In this document: piece by piece, positions 10,816-22,844 of the stretch
Position numbering within the stretch: the first letter of the stretch is position 1
Layout of the letters: the number at the start of each line of letters is the position of its first letter
Assembly (NCBI RefSeq): GCF_036850765.1
Contig: NC_089493.1
Span: forward strand, 14,075,632-14,139,631
DNA: 64,000 bases
From: Saccopteryx bilineata
Taxonomy: Eukaryota; Chordata; Mammalia; Chiroptera; Emballonuridae
Direction of reading: 5' to 3'
Program-made: the position numbers and the translations under genes
The notes under the pieces: generated by a model
Seen by the model: the letters and a program-made list of their open reading frames with translations, nothing else
Database searches by the model: none
Told to the model about the DNA's origin: nothing

Positions 10816-11626
10816 ATGGCAATTGCAATCCAAGGACAAATTAACATCACCTTTTTGGTAAAATGTTTATTTACTGTATTTTTCTCTGCACTAGGTCCCT
10901 GCAGGGTGAAAAGGGTACATTATCTGCTAACTGTGAATGAGTCTCTTTAAGTATGGCTGCTTAAAGATTCAGGAGGTTCAAGAGGAATAATTAAAATAAA
11001 ATGCCACTCCATGTTTGACCTGTGTTCAGTGTGCCCAAAAATAGTCCTGAAAAATGCTAGGGTTATGCATTTTCTGGCTTGGGAGGAGGGTTTTGATCAG
11101 CCTTCGGCTGCTCATAAAAAATAAATACTGCTGTGTTCTTATACGGACTGTTTCTTGAAGATCTTTTAGAGTAGATTTCTAGCTGAAATTTCACCTCAAC
11201 TTAAAAAAAAAAAAAAAAAGGCCATGCCTCCTTACTTTAAACATTAGACATGTCATGCCAGAGTAAAATAATGGAGTCATAAAAGGAAAATGCTCTATTG
11301 AGATAAAACAGCTGTCCTTTATACTAACTGCTTAAGTATAATTCATCTGCTGTTTGGAGGTTATGCTTTAGTGGGAAGGAATATTGAGGGAATAAGAAAG
11401 AATCTCTTTATTAAATGGAAGAGCACAGCAAATCTATATAAAGCCCCAACTGAAGCAGCTGTTTTAGAAGAGCAGACTCCAGAACGTGGGTAAAAGTATA
11501 TTCCCCAAGACCTCCACTCGACTGCCTGGCCTGTGGGGAGAGTGGAGTAGACACCGGACGTGCGGGGCCGTGGACGGGACTGGCTTCATGGCATCCGTGT
11601 GAGGTGACAAGTGTCACCGCCTAGCT
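10816..11626. other. Unassigned AT-rich sequence
   Basis: Contains a 17-base poly(A) at about 11203-11219, with no recognisable retroposon body or TSD around it. No exon is seen. Confidence 0.5.
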
Positions 11627-11791
11627 CACTGGTTTTCAGCCTTGGATGTGTTTTGGAATCACCTGGAGACTTTGAAATATGCTGCCTGGTTGTACGCCCA
11701 GAAACTGGACTGCTCTGGGTGTGGGGCAGGCGTGGGGATGTTTAAAAGCTCCCAGAAGACTCTGCTGTACAGCCAAGTTTGAGAACCCCTG
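11627..11791 (+). mobile_element. MER5-like hAT-Charlie MITE relic
   Basis: Begins CACTGGTTTTCAGCC and ends TTTGAGAACCCCTG, which are degenerate MER5-type termini. Internal 'ggaatcacctggagactt' fits the family. About 165 bp, diverged. Confidence 0.6.
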
Positions 11792-12519
11792 GCCCAGATG
11801 ATGACCAATCTCTCTCTCTCTTCCTGTGTTCCCTGCAGAGGTCCTCAAAGCCAGACTCAGAGAGCACTGGGTGAAGTCTTCAATTTGACAGATGCCTCTC
11901 TTCAAGGGCTAAAAAGTAAAATTCTATTGTTCCTTTGGAAAGTGAGCCCTGAGACTTTTTTCCATTATAGAGAAAGCATAAGTGTATTCTCTCTGAACCT
12001 CATAATGGGGATAAAGGGAACACCATATCCAGATACAGGCAAAAGCTCAAGTCACGAGAAGTTAAGTAAGGTGATGATTGTCAAGGTGGCTTGGGGAAGT
12101 GAGTCTTGATCCTAATTTGCTTCTGTTAAAAAGATAAAAACAGAGCTAATTCTTGAGTATAGATCAGATGGTCAGAACCGCAGATCCCAACTGAAGTGGG
12201 AGATTTTCTCTTTCCTTTTTGGGATTTCCAAGGAGTATCAGACAGTCTGATGTAACAGATAAACAAACATGGCTTTCCGGTAGTACTTTGCTAATAAGCT
12301 TTGACCTTCAGTAACACACAACTTTTGTGAGACTAGCTTCTCTCTTTCTGCAAAACAGGAGTAATACTGTCTCTTCTGTCTGCTATTCCAAAATTAGTCA
12401 CAGTTTGATGGACAGGTAACTCCCTACAAGCACTGCCCTCCCTAGCCTCTGCGTTAGCTTGGGGTGATTAAGAATGGGTCTCTTCGCTTCATCACCAACC
12501 AGAACTGTCCGGGAGTCAC
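11792..12519. other. Unassigned sequence
   Basis: No repeat recognised. A good polypyrimidine-AG (about 11808-11838, CTCTCTCTTCCTGTGTTCCCTGCAG region) looks like a 3' splice site, but no convincing exon frame or donor follows. Confidence 0.45.
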
Positions 12520-12670
12520 AGGGAGTATCCAGGTGGATTCAAGGGACAGGAGCAGGCTAGAGTGGCGCTTCCGAAGCAGAATGTGACCCCAGATCTCAAT
12601 ACAGATTCTGATGCTACAGCATTTCCAGGTGATGCAGATGACACCAGTCCCTGGGTCACACGCAGAGAGC
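12520..12670 (+). mobile_element. Possible MER5-like relic
   Basis: 'gattctgatgctacagcatttccaggtgatgcagatgacacc...ctgggtcacac' resembles the second half of MER5A. No terminus is visible at the left. Confidence 0.35.
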
Positions 12671-13473
12671 CATGGCAGCTCAGAACTTCCACGGTGTGAA
12701 TGGCCTTCTTGGGGCAGCTGGAAGAGGAGATGGGGCCCAAGAAGCCTGGGGTGTGCAGCTGTCTTCTGTGCATGAGACAAACGTAGCACAAACACAACAG
12801 TCATGTTTTGGCTTTGAGTTCACATAGCTCCAAGCCGCTTGGTGTGATCAATGCCTATTTATGTTGTCAACTGCCCTTTTTATAGATACTAATTTTTATA
12901 TACTTTCCATTCTCTGCATGACCTTCAGGGGAGCCAGAGTATAAAAATTTCATATTCCCCTATTAGCATTTCCCCATTTGTATTGAATTCTGGCGTGACA
13001 GCCTCCTGATTTCTCTGTTTGTGATGCATTCTAATATCTCTCTCCAGTCTTGGTTACTTACAAATATAGGTAAATCTCCTTTATCTGGTGTCTACCGATG
13101 GTGATTTAAAAAAAATCTGTAGGTAAGTGGCAGAATAAGCATGTGGTTGACCGCCGACTCATTGCGTTATCAGCGGAAATACGGGGGTAAAGCCAGCCTG
13201 CCAACGTCATTATAAATAAAGTCTTCTAATTGTATCGTTTGCCCAACTGATAGGTTTTTGTTTTGCCACTCTAAATCAGTAGCCGTTTTGTTCTCCTGAT
13301 TGTTTTGTAATGTTCTCACACATTATTTAATGTTTGTAAAGTTTAAGAATAGATGCAGTTTTATGCATTCTAATTTAAACATAGAGTTTGGAAAAGGAAG
13401 AGGGTTTTTAAAAATGTGGTTGTGACATGTTTATTATAAACATGTGAAAATGGAGCCCGTGATTATGCTGGTG

Positions 13474-13505
<32 letters not shown>

Positions 13506-13742
13506 TGTACCTTGTCAACAAGAAAGCTTTTATGTGTGTGTATTTAACATGGTATTTTCTTCTTTTAAAAAAAAAATTAGAATTGATGTCTCTGGGAAGA
13601 TTTAAACGTATTGTGGTTTAAAATAGTCCTTTAGAAGCCGGCTTCTTCTTGAAGTTTCCACGGCTTTCTCTTAGAACTGCAGACCTTTGGAAATAGAGCT
13701 GTTTTTCACTCACTGCAGTCGGGTACTTCTCATTCTCTGAGC
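12671..13742. other. Unassigned sequence with a TG/TA tract
   Basis: AT-rich, with no gene or family recognised except the microsatellite at 13473-13505. Confidence 0.5.
13473..13505. repeat. (TG)n(TA)n microsatellite
   Basis: A compound tract of TG then TA repeats. Confidence 0.9.
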
Positions 13743-13932
13743 CAGTGGTTCTCGAATATCTGCATGCATCAGAATCACCTGGAAGGCTTATTAACACACG
13801 GCCTGCTGGGCTCCACTACCAGAGTTTCGAATTGAGGGGGTCCGGGGTGGGGCCCGAGAACGTGCATTTCTCCCGTATTCCCCGGGGGATGCTGACGCTG
13901 TTGGTTCAGGTACCACAGGTTCAGAACCACTG
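13743..13932 (+). mobile_element. MER5A-like hAT-Charlie MITE
   Basis: A 190-bp element starting CAGTGGTTCTCG and ending CAGAACCACTG, with inverted termini. Internal 'catcagaatcacctggaaggctt', 'ggtccggggtggggccc' and 'gatgctgacgctgttggt' follow MER5A in order. The best preserved of the MER5 relics here. Confidence 0.85.
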
Positions 13933-13944
13933 CATTTTGAGCCC

Positions 13945-14112
13945 TTGCTAAATGTGGTCCAGCCCCAGCAGTATATATACCGTCACCTGGGAGCTTGTCA
14001 GACATGCGGACTCTTAGGCTGTATTTCAGACGTGTTGAATCCGAATCTGCATTTTAACGAGAGCCCGCGTGATTTACGTGCGCATTACAGCTCAAGAAGC
14101 CCTGCGCTCAGC
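13945..14112 (-). mobile_element. MER5-like relic in opposite orientation
   Basis: 'tgtggtccagccccagcagtat...cacctgggagcttgtcagacatgcgg...tctgcattttaacgag...ctcaagaagccctg' is the reverse complement of the MER5 consensus. It lies 12 bp from the plus-strand copy at 13743, making a degenerate inverted pair. Confidence 0.7.
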
Positions 14113-14371
14113 TTCTTGCAACGTCGTCTGTGCTCTGATGATGGCACTGAGACTTCACAAGCACAGAGGCAAGGGGAAGGAGAAAGGCCTGAAGCAATTA
14201 GAACTCTTAGATACTTCTTTCATCTTTCTGACATCATCTTCTTGGGGAAGATGAGGTCAGCCTGGCTATAGCTAAACTTGCGTGGGTGAGTTCAATTCCG
14301 TACCGTTCTAAAAAGTAATTTTAAATTATTTCGTTAATTCTAGAGAAAATGACATCCATTTGTTAAAGACT

Positions 14372-14538
14372 ACTTATGGAGGCATTGTCCCCGTGTGCCA
14401 AGGTTGCAGGTTCAATCCCCTGCTGGGGCATATACAATAATCAACCAATGAATGTCTAAATGGGGGGGGGGGGACGAGCAACAAATTAATGTGTCTCTTT
14501 CTCTCTCTAAAAAAATAACTAAATAAAACTTTTTTTTA
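14372..14538 (+). mobile_element. VES-type SINE (family D), 5'-truncated
   Basis: Starts within the head (AGGCATTGTCCCCGTGTGCC) and has a B-box-like GGTTCAATCCCC, then 'aatcaaccaatgaatg', an 11-12 base G run and a CT-rich stretch ending in A/T-rich sequence. The A box is missing and no clear TSD is seen. Confidence 0.75.
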
Positions 14539-14539
14539 A

Positions 14540-15354
14540 AAGCATCATAAAATGACAAATGTCATAAAAAAGCGAGTTCAAATAATCAAGATTCATTCAT
14601 TGTATGTGTTACGTACTCACGGGATGGAAGCGGATGGATTGATTAGTCTGTGGACCTGGGAGACGTGTTCAGCGGACCGCTCGTGGCACAGTGACCGCTT
14701 CCTTGACAGCGCAGGACCTAGCCGCTGAGATCTGCGGCTCAGCATTCTAATCTGGAGGCATTGTAATCCGTGGGAAGTAAACAATAACAACAAAGGATTT
14801 TTCTGGAATATCTAGACTATTCAGTTCATCGGGCCCAAAAGTGACCCCTTCCTGAATAAATGAAGAGCCTAATAATATATTATTTTTTCTTTCAAATGTA
14901 TTAAATCACAAACATTTGGACTTCTTATGTATTACTTCCTTAAAAGAGGGAAGGAGTGTCTAACATTGGCAACTGTATTTTCTGCTCTGTTTCCCAGTAA
15001 TTACAAGTAGAAATAAGGGAGAGAAATACTACAGGACAGTAAAAGCATCTAGACTTGGAAGCTGCGCTGCTAAAAATTTTTCATACTCTTCTGGGTTGTG
15101 TGCCGGGGTTACCCATGCCACAGGGGAAACAGGGTACGTCTTCTTGTATTATCTATTGAATCTGAAGGTCTGTGGGGGAAAGGAGGAAACGGTGTACAGT
15201 CTAACTAGTAATTCATATTAAGCATCGTATTTATATTACAAACAGGTTGTTTATAGACTAGGGAGTAATGTGTATGAATTTTTAAGATATAGCATGACAT
15301 TCAAATTTGGTTTTTGTGGCTGGTTGCTATGGGTAATATCTCCAGACTCCTAGA
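14540..15354. other. Unassigned sequence
   Basis: No repeat or exon is recognised. Confidence 0.5.
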
Positions 15355-15895
15355 GTTTTATTTCTTTTATTCTATAAGGGTGCATTGGCAGAAAACATTA
15401 AGAAGCATGTCTTAAAATAGCAAGTAATCTTTTAAAAAATACTTTTATTGAGGTATAATTGATACCTAATACACTGCACCTACTCACAGTGTGCAGCGTG
15501 GCAAGCTTTGACATCTGTGTGTACATGTGAGTTCTTCCCAGCAAACGTCACCTGCAAAAGCGTCTTCACTCTCCTTTGTAATCTCTCTCTTATGCCCTCC
15601 CCACTCTTCTGAGTGACCTCCAAACTTCCCTCTATCACTATAGCTTACTTTGCTCTATCTAGATTTTTATACAAATGAGATTACATAGTATGTATTTCTT
15701 AAAGGGCTGTGTCAAGTTTCTGTCATTCAGTATAATTATTTTAAGAGTCATTCATGTATGTGAAACTTATACATACATAGAGTATGTATTAACCTCTTTA
15801 CTGCTGAGTAATATTTCATTATGTGGCTAGATCACCATTTGTTTTTCCATTCACCTTTTGCTGGCTATTCGAGTTTGTTTCTGATGTGGCTAGAA
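15355..15895 (-). mobile_element. L1 3' region, antisense (copy 1)
   Basis: Contains 'ttattgaggtataattgat', 'tcacctgcaaaagcg', 'tttatacaaatgagattacata' and 'ctgctgagtaatatttcatta', the antisense 3' UTR of an L1. A paralogous stretch lies at 27256-28475; this copy lacks the two insertions found there and so shows the empty sites. Confidence 0.8.
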
Positions 15896-16043
15896 ATAAA
15901 GGAGTTGTGAATATTCGTGTATAAATCTATGTACGATTATATGCTTTTATTTCTCTATCATTATGAAATTACTCCCTTTACCAGGAATGGTAGTATTCTT
16001 TCATTGGGAATCTACTTTGTCTATAGTGATAGAGCCATTCCTT

Positions 16044-16400
16044 TATTTTTAAAAACATTTTATTTAGAAAATTAAATTTAATGGGGTGGCATTGATCAAG
16101 AAGAGTCCGTAGGTGTCAGGTGAGCAGTCCTGTAGCATTTGAACTATTGATTGTGTTGTGTGCCCGTCACCCAAAGTCAGATCATTTCTTGTCACCGTAT
16201 ATTTGTCCCTCTTCACTCCCCTCCCGCACCCTTTCTGCCAGTAACCACTTCACTTTTATCTATGTCCATGAGTCTCATTTTTATATCCCATCTATGTGTA
16301 AAATCATCTAGTTCTTAGCTTTTTCTAATTTACTTATTTCATTTAGTACAGTGTTCTCAAGCCAGCTTTCTTTAGATAATATTAGTGCGGACTATCTTCT
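16044..16400 (-). mobile_element. L1 3' end, antisense, older relative of the family at 61131
   Basis: 'ttaatggggtggcattgatc...gtcacccaaagtcagatcatttc...gccagtaaccacttcac' matches the L1 3' end seen at 61131-61576 with more divergence. Confidence 0.7.
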
Positions 16401-17560
16401 TCCATCCTTTGTGACTTTCTATGATACTTAAAGTGGATTCCTTATAAGTAACATGTGACTTGGTCTTGTTTATTCTCCATCTGAGATTCTCTGTCTTTGA
16501 ATTGGGATATTTGAACTGTTTACATTAACATGATTATTGACTTGTGTTTAAATTGACCATTTTGCCATCTGTTTTTTGAATGGCCAGTCTCTTCTTTATT
16601 ACCTTTTTCTTCCTTTCTGCCTCCTTTTGAAAGAGCATTCTTTTTGATTCTTTTTATCTCCTTTGCTTACTTAATAACCATATCTCTCTTATTTTGGTCA
16701 TTGCTTTAATATTTGCAGCATACCTCTTTAACTTATCATGTCTACATTCATGTGACATTGTACTAATTAATAAAATGGTATAAGAATTTTAAAAGAGTAC
16801 ACTGCTATTTTTTTTTCTCCTGGCCTTTGTGCTATCATGGTTATAGGTTATACTTCTATGTTTGTTATAAACACTACCATTCATTGTTATTATTTTTGTT
16901 TTAAATGGTCAATTGTCTTTTAAAGAGATTTAAATAATAAGAAAAATGTACTTTCTATTAACCTACATTGTTATCATTTCTGGTGCTTTTCATTCTTTTG
17001 TATAGATCCAGATTTCTGTCTACTCTCACTTTCTCTCTACCTGAATGACTTCCTTCAGCATTTTTTATACTGTAGGTCTGCTTGTGGTGAATTCTTTTGT
17101 TTTTTTATGTCTGAAAAAGCATTTCATTTTGTTTTTAAGTTATTTTTACTGGTTATAAAATTCTGATTTGACATATTTCCCCCCCTCTTTCTAGCATTTT
17201 AAAGTTGAAGTTCCACTGTCTCTTGACTTGCATTGTTTCTGATGAGAAATCTACCGTCATCTCTATCTCTGGTCTTTTGTATCTAATACGCTTTCTACCC
17301 ATTTGGGGTGCATTCATCATGTCTTCTGATTTGGGTTTTTAAATTATATTCCCCACAAAAATATGACTATGATATGTGCTCAGGCATGGTTTTCTTTGTA
17401 TGTAGCTTGCTTGGTGTTCACTGATCTTCTTAAACATGAACATTTATGTCATTAATCAGGTTTTAGAAATGTAGGCCATTATATCTTCAAATAATTTTTG
17501 TGCCAAATTCTTTCTCTTTGTCGTTCTTCCTTCTCCTTCTCAGACTTTCACTGTGATAGG

Positions 17561-17595
<35 letters not shown>

Positions 17596-18216
17596 CAGTT
17601 TCATAGGCTCCTACAGTTCTAATTTTTAAGTTTTTATTTCTCTCTGTTTTATAAACTGAACAAGTCTGTTTTGTCTTCAAGTTAATAAATTCTCTTCTGT
17701 TCTCTCTATTCTGCTCTTGAAGCCCATTTAGCAGAGTTTTTAAATTTCAGATTTTTATTCTTCATTTGGTTTGTGTTTATTTTGAGCATATTTTGTTTAT
17801 ACTCTATGTATTGTTTTGTGGTGGAATATCATGTGCATAGTTTTAATAGGCTCTTAAAATCCTCATCTGTTAATTTCAACATCTAGGGCATTATGGGGGT
17901 CAGCCTTTTCTTTATTGCTTTTCACCTTTCTGTTGAGTACAGGTAGGTTATGTTTTCTTGCTTCTTTATATGTCTAGACATTTTGGATTATAACCTGGAT
18001 TTTGTGAAAAATCTTGCTATTCTCAAAAAATGTTGGATTTCTAAAATTTCATCTGGCGGTTATTTAAGTTAACTCTAATTAGACCCCTATCTTTCTGGTG
18101 GTGAGTAGCAGCTATATTTCTTTTCAGTTTCTTTGAAGCTTAGCTTTTCTGCTTATGATTGTCCCCACACATGAATAGCTATAGAGATGGGCAGAGTTTT
18201 TACTCAAAACTTGTGG
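16401..18216 (-). mobile_element. Old L1 sequence, antisense
   Basis: Long T-rich stretch with landmarks 'ttcagcattttttatactgtaggtctgcttgtggtgaattc', 'tctgatgagaaatctaccgtcat', 'tatgactatgatatgtgctc' and 'ggccattatatcttcaaataatttttgtgcc'. These occur in order in antisense mammalian L1M elements. It is decayed; no ORF2 reading frame survives. Confidence 0.7.
17561..17594. repeat. (GATA)n microsatellite
   Basis: About eight uninterrupted GATA/TAGA units inside the L1 relic. Confidence 0.95.
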
Positions 18217-18631
18217 GGCCCTGGCTGGTTGGCTCAGCGGTAGAGCATCGGCCTGGCGTGCGGGGGACCCGGGTTCGATTCCCGGCCAGGGCACATAGGA
18301 GAAGTGCCCATTTGCTTCTTCACCCCACCCCCTCCTTCCTCTCTGTCTCTCTCTTCCCCTCCCGCAGCCAAGGCTCCATTGGAGCAAGGATGGCCCGGGC
18401 GCTGGGAATGGCTCCTTGGCCTCTGCCCCAGACGCTAGAGTGGCTCTGGTCGCCGCAGAGCGACGCCCCTGGAGGGGCAGAGCATCACCCCCTGGTGGGC
18501 AGAGCATCGCCCCTGGTGGGCGTGCCGGGTGGATCCCGGTCGGGCGCATGCGGGAGTCTGTCTGACTGTCTCTCCCCATTTCCAGCTTCAGAAAAATACA
18601 AAAAAAACCCAAAAACAACAACAAAAAAAAC
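18217..18631 (+). mobile_element. VES-type SINE (family A), full length
   Basis: Complete head with A box and GGTTCGATTCC B box and a complete body; the A-rich tail carries CCC and CAA interruptions. A short duplication (CTTGTGG) at 18210-18216 and 18632-18638 brackets it. It is inserted within the old L1 block. Confidence 0.93.
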
Positions 18632-18638
18632 CTTGTGG

Positions 18639-19002
18639 CTTCCCCCTCTCAGATGTTCTTCTTTTTTGGATTTCACCCCTCACTTTAGAGCTGCTGTGGT
18701 TGCCCCAGACTCTGTCTTCTGGTTCCTCAAGCTGGCAACACATTGGGTTTCTACCCAAATTTGTAAGTGCTTCTTGTGACATGGACTAGTGAAAAGTCCT
18801 AAAAAAACCCCAGAAAGTCCTCCCAGTGTTTGCCACCTTTGTGTTCCTCACTGCCTTTAAGTATTTTTGTTGGTTTGTTTGCTCATTTGTTTGTTTTTTA
18901 AATCTAAGGTTGGTAGTGGTTATCTGCAAGAGGATTGGTTTGTTGGAAACTACTCTATTATCAGAAACAAAACCATCCTCTTTTAAAGTTTTATCCTTGC
19001 TC
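18639..19002. other. Probable continuation of the old L1 block
   Basis: T/C-rich sequence between two family A SINEs. Composition and position suggest that it continues the antisense L1, but I cannot align it confidently. Confidence 0.35.
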
Positions 19003-19396
19003 GGCCCTGGCCGGTTGGCTCAGCGGTAGAGCGTCGGCCTGGCGTGCAGGGGACCCGGGTTCGATTCCCGGCCAGGGCACATAGGAGAAGCGCCCATTTG
19101 CTTCTCCACCCCCCCCCTCCTTCCTCTCTGTCTCTCTCTTCCCGTCCCACAGCCAAGGCTCCATTGGAGCAAAGATGGCCCGGGCGCTGGGGATGGCTCC
19201 TTGGCCTCTGCCCCAGGCGCTAGAGTGGCTCTGGTCACGGCAGAGTGATGCCCCGGAGGGGCGGAGCATCACCCCCTGGTGGGCAGAGCATCGCCCCTGG
19301 TGGGCGTGCCGGGTGGATCCTGGTCGGGCACATGCGGGAGTCTGTCTGACTGTCTCTCCCCGTTTCCAGCTTCAGAAAAATACAAAAAAAAAAAAA
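19003..19396 (+). mobile_element. VES-type SINE (family A), young copy
   Basis: Full-length element with a perfect 18-bp TSD (AAAGTTTTATCCTTGCTC) at 18985-19002 and 19397-19414, an intact A box and an intact B box. Among the best preserved SINEs in the window, and so among the youngest. Confidence 0.96.
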
Positions 19397-19414
19397 AAAG
19401 TTTTATCCTTGCTC

Positions 19415-20134
19415 TAGGTTCTTAAGTCTCTCTTTGGCTTCACCCCTGCAATGCAGGCATTACTGCCCCTCTCTTACCCTAGTTGGTCTTGACTCCTGCT
19501 TTTCCTGGAGGGACTGTGAGTTCTAATCTCTCCAGTCCCATTGGCCTCATCATCTCAGGACAGACTTTATCACTTCATATCTGACCTTCTGGCTCTAGGT
19601 TTTTCCGTTCCATACTGTCTTCAACACCTTTGCCCGCACTTGCTAAAGTGTCACGTTCACAGTGTCTGCCTTGCTCCGAGAGCTCAGCAGCTCTCCTTTG
19701 TCTGTAACGGTGGTCTCCTCACCCACACATAGTGATGTATCAGTGGTTCTGGAAGCCAGCTTCTTTTGTATTTATTTTCACAGCCCGTTCTCCATTGTTT
19801 TCTAGCTTCCCTGAAAGTAAGGGAGGCAGAAAGATTGAAGCATGTCACCTCAGCTCCACTCTTATGACTCTACTTTCAGTATGGAGCAGAAACACTCTAG
19901 AATTTGAGAAGTAATAAAAATACACATGGTTGTCTTTCAGCTATATTGGCATCTCTGGCTTGTAAGCCTGAGCAGCCTCAGGTCTCCACAGTTGGGCTCA
20001 GCCTAGTTGTCTGGCCTCGGTTTCCCCCTGCCTGTGCTGATTCACCATTTCTTCTACCTTGGCCACTTCCCCTTGAGCAGGCATGCCAAGCTCATTCACA
20101 TGTCTGTGGGTGAGTACTTGTAAAGAACTCATTC
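19415..20134. other. Unassigned sequence
   Basis: No family recognised. The first part may still be L1-derived. Open frames are short. Confidence 0.45.
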
Positions 20135-20342
20135 CTTTTTAGTGTTTTATTGATTGATTGATTGATTGATTTTTAGACCGAGGAAGGGCGAGAGAGAGAG
20201 AGAGAGAAAGAGAAAGGAAAGAATATTAATTTGTAGTTCTACTTTTTTATGCCTTCATTGATTGCTTCTTGCATGTTCCCTGACCGGGGATTGAACCTGC
20301 AAACTTGGACATTCTCACCAACTGAGCTACCCGGCCAGGGCC
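20135..20342 (-). mobile_element. VES-type SINE (family D), antisense
   Basis: The right end is the reversed head (…CTACCCGGCCAGGGC) with the B box as GGGGATTGAACC. (ATTG)n and GA microsatellites lie on the tail side. A 12-bp TSD AAGAACTCATTC occurs at about 20123-20134 and 20343-20354. Confidence 0.9.
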
Positions 20343-20354
20343 AAGAACTCATTC

Positions 20355-21504
20355 TTTAAGGCCAAAATTTTAATTCTTATTTCTTTTCTTACATGAAGTC
20401 TTCCCTGATTGGCAGGGACTGAAAGTCATCTCTCCCTATCATAGTCTCTTTTACTTACGTTGTGAAATTATTTAACATGGTTTCATTATAAATAATAGAG
20501 ACCCCCTTCAGACAAACTTAGTTTTTCTTGGAGTGGGGGAGAATATTTATAAGGAGACTTGGAAATATAACTAGCTGTTTCCCATTCTCTAAATCCTGAT
20601 TCTACATTCCTGAGAAAGATACTCTGATTGGCCTGGCTTGGGAGTCAGATATGTACCTCTTCTCCAATCAGTCTAGGCCAGGAGAGCAAGGTCACATAAT
20701 TATAAATACACAGCCTGACGTAGGGGGTTCTAGTCATTTTGAACTGGTCAAAGGAAGAAGATACAACCGCCAGCACTAGGAGGCCACTAAGTAACATTAT
20801 AATATTCTTCTGAGTCCTAGGTGGCACTTTCATCCTAGAAGTCAAAACTGAGGCCACAGCTGAAAGATAAGTTATTGCATGTAGAATACTACACATGTGC
20901 TTGCTCCTCCTTGAAATTTCGTTTGCTTATTTACTTCTGCACCTTAGGCAAGTGGAAGCTTCCATTTCCACCTGGTCTGTGTAAGGGCATGGAAGATTAA
21001 AGCAACACAGGGAGCACAGAGAGGAGAACCGTGAGCCAGATCCCATTTTTCTAAAGTCCCTGGAGCATTATCTGCACGGAGAGCCATCTCTGTATGGACA
21101 GTGTCTGCACACAAATAACGTGCTCCCTGTGTGGGGGGGCCTCACAGACAACAGTTCTGACTACTCCGCTTCTCCAGGACGCACAGCTTGGGCGGCAATA
21201 AACGACTGTTCTGTAATGACTTGGATGTTTCATTCAGGCAATTTGGATTCTGGGCTTTTCATTCGCACCTGGCAGCATTTTGGACACCCCACAGCCATTC
21301 CCAGTGGCGTGGCTGTTGACTGAGGCTCTGGTGGAGATGAGGAGCACCCCTGCCCCAGGGTTCCAGAGGCAATCACGCTCTCACAACGGTGACCCCTTAA
21401 AGGCTCTTTGGGTCCCTAGGGCGCCAGGAACGGTTCCTGTTGCAGCTTGGGACCCTTGGCGTTCGTGATGGGGCTGTCTAAAAACTGAGCCTATGATTTT
21501 TATT
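20355..21504. other. Unassigned sequence
   Basis: No repeat or exon is recognised. Confidence 0.5.
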
Positions 21505-21611
21505 CCATGTTATTTTAAAACCTTTTTGACGATGGTTTGCATTCAGCACTTTTTTGTATTAGTTTCGGGTGTACAGCCCAGCAGCTAGACATTCACATAG
21601 GTTTCCAAGTG
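21505..21611 (-). mobile_element. L1 3' end, antisense (left part of a split copy)
   Basis: 'ttttgtattagtttcgggtgtacagcccagcagctagacattcacatagg' is an antisense L1 3' UTR. It continues at 22046 after an interrupting plus-strand L1. Confidence 0.7.
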
Positions 21612-22040
21612 TTCCCTCTGAGCATGGCTGGACCCGGAGGGCATTATGTTGAGTGAAACAAGCCAGCCAGAGAAAGACAAGTACTATATGATTTCATTTA
21701 TGTGGAATCTACTGAACAAAATAAAGTAGCAAACACAATAGAAACAGAGAACAGAGTGACAGCTGTCAGAGGGTCTGGGAGTTGGGAGGCTGGGTGACAA
21801 AGATGAAAGGATCAAGCAGAGCAAAGGTACTCACAGATACTGATAACTGCAAGGTGATTACAAGAGGGGAAGAGAGGAGGGGAGGTAGAAGAGGGTTAAG
21901 GACGGATAAATGGTGATGGAAGGAGACCTGATTTGAGGTGGTGAACACACAATGCACTATTTAAATGATGTATTACAGAACTGTACAGCTGAAGCCTATA
22001 CAGTTGTATTAATGTCACCTCAATAAATACAATTTAAAAA
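21612..22040 (+). mobile_element. L1 3' end, sense, nested in another L1
   Basis: 'gcattatgttgagtgaaacaagccagccagagaaagacaagtactatatgatttcatttatgtgg' and the terminal 'ggtggtgaacacacaatgcac...gtacagctgaagcc...aatgtcacctcaataaata' mark the sense 3' end of an L1. A second short example of this end is at 45074-45185. An A-rich end (about 22033-22042) is the remnant tail. Confidence 0.8.
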
Positions 22041-22045
22041 AACGT

Positions 22046-22400
22046 GTGCCCTCTGATAAGTCAGGTGCCCACCCGGCACCATCGATAGTTATCACAGTGT
22101 TATTGATTATTGACGATATTCCCTGTACTTTACCTTACATCCCTGTCCCCATTTTGTAACCACCAATTAGTACTTCTTAATCCCATCACCTCTTTTTACT
22201 CCGACCCCCAACGGCCCTCCCCTCTGGCAACCCTCAGTCTTCTCTGTGTCTGTAAGTCTGTTTCTATGTTGTTGGTTCATTTATTTTGTTCTTTAGGTTC
22301 CGCATGTAAGATAGCAAACGGTCTTTGTCTTTCACTGTCTGGCTTATTTCACTTAGCATAATACCCTCTCAGTTCGCAGTTCTGCACAAGAATATACACA
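22046..22400 (-). mobile_element. L1 3' end, antisense (right part of a split copy)
   Basis: 'gataagtcaggtgcccacccggcaccat', 'ttaccttacatccctgtcccc', 'ctctggcaaccctcagt' and 'ctggcttatttcacttagcataatacc' continue the antisense L1 interrupted at 21611. Confidence 0.75.
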
Positions 22401-22844
22401 TTCTGACTGGCTGGTTTCTTCCTAAATAGTCTTCACTTCTGAAAAGTAAAACCTAATAATACCTTTCTAAACTACACTGTATTCTCATAAGCTGACAGTG
22501 ATGATTGTCTTTTTAGTGGCTGTAAATCTTGGAAGAAATTGTTTTCTGCCCTTGCCCGAAGTGGATTGTCAATCTCGGACTGGCCCTTTGGATGAACGTG
22601 GAACACGCTTGGTGTGAATGTCTCGCCATCTCTATGCTGTTGCAACAACAGACAAACGATGGTCAATTTACACTCTTAGGCCTCTCTTCTTCTAAGGCGA
22701 GGGCAACAGATAGAATCCCCCTCTCCCCAGGAAGCAGGGAGTAAAGTGGAGCCCCAGTAGAGTGGCAACTGCACCGATGGAGTGAGGACTAGAACATTCC
22801 TTGAAAGCGTTAGCGGGATGTGCTGTGAACTAAAATTGAATCTG
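22401..22844. other. Unassigned sequence
   Basis: No family recognised. Confidence 0.5.

Noticed and set aside
11808..11870. Exon candidate after a strong polypyrimidine-AG
   Set aside because: The acceptor looks good, but the only nearby donor would give a 32-bp exon and no neighbouring exons are found.
18159..18779. 206-codon plus-strand open frame
   Set aside because: It runs mostly through a family A SINE; the same residues (e.g. MARALGMAPWPLPQ) recur in every family A copy. Repeat artefact.
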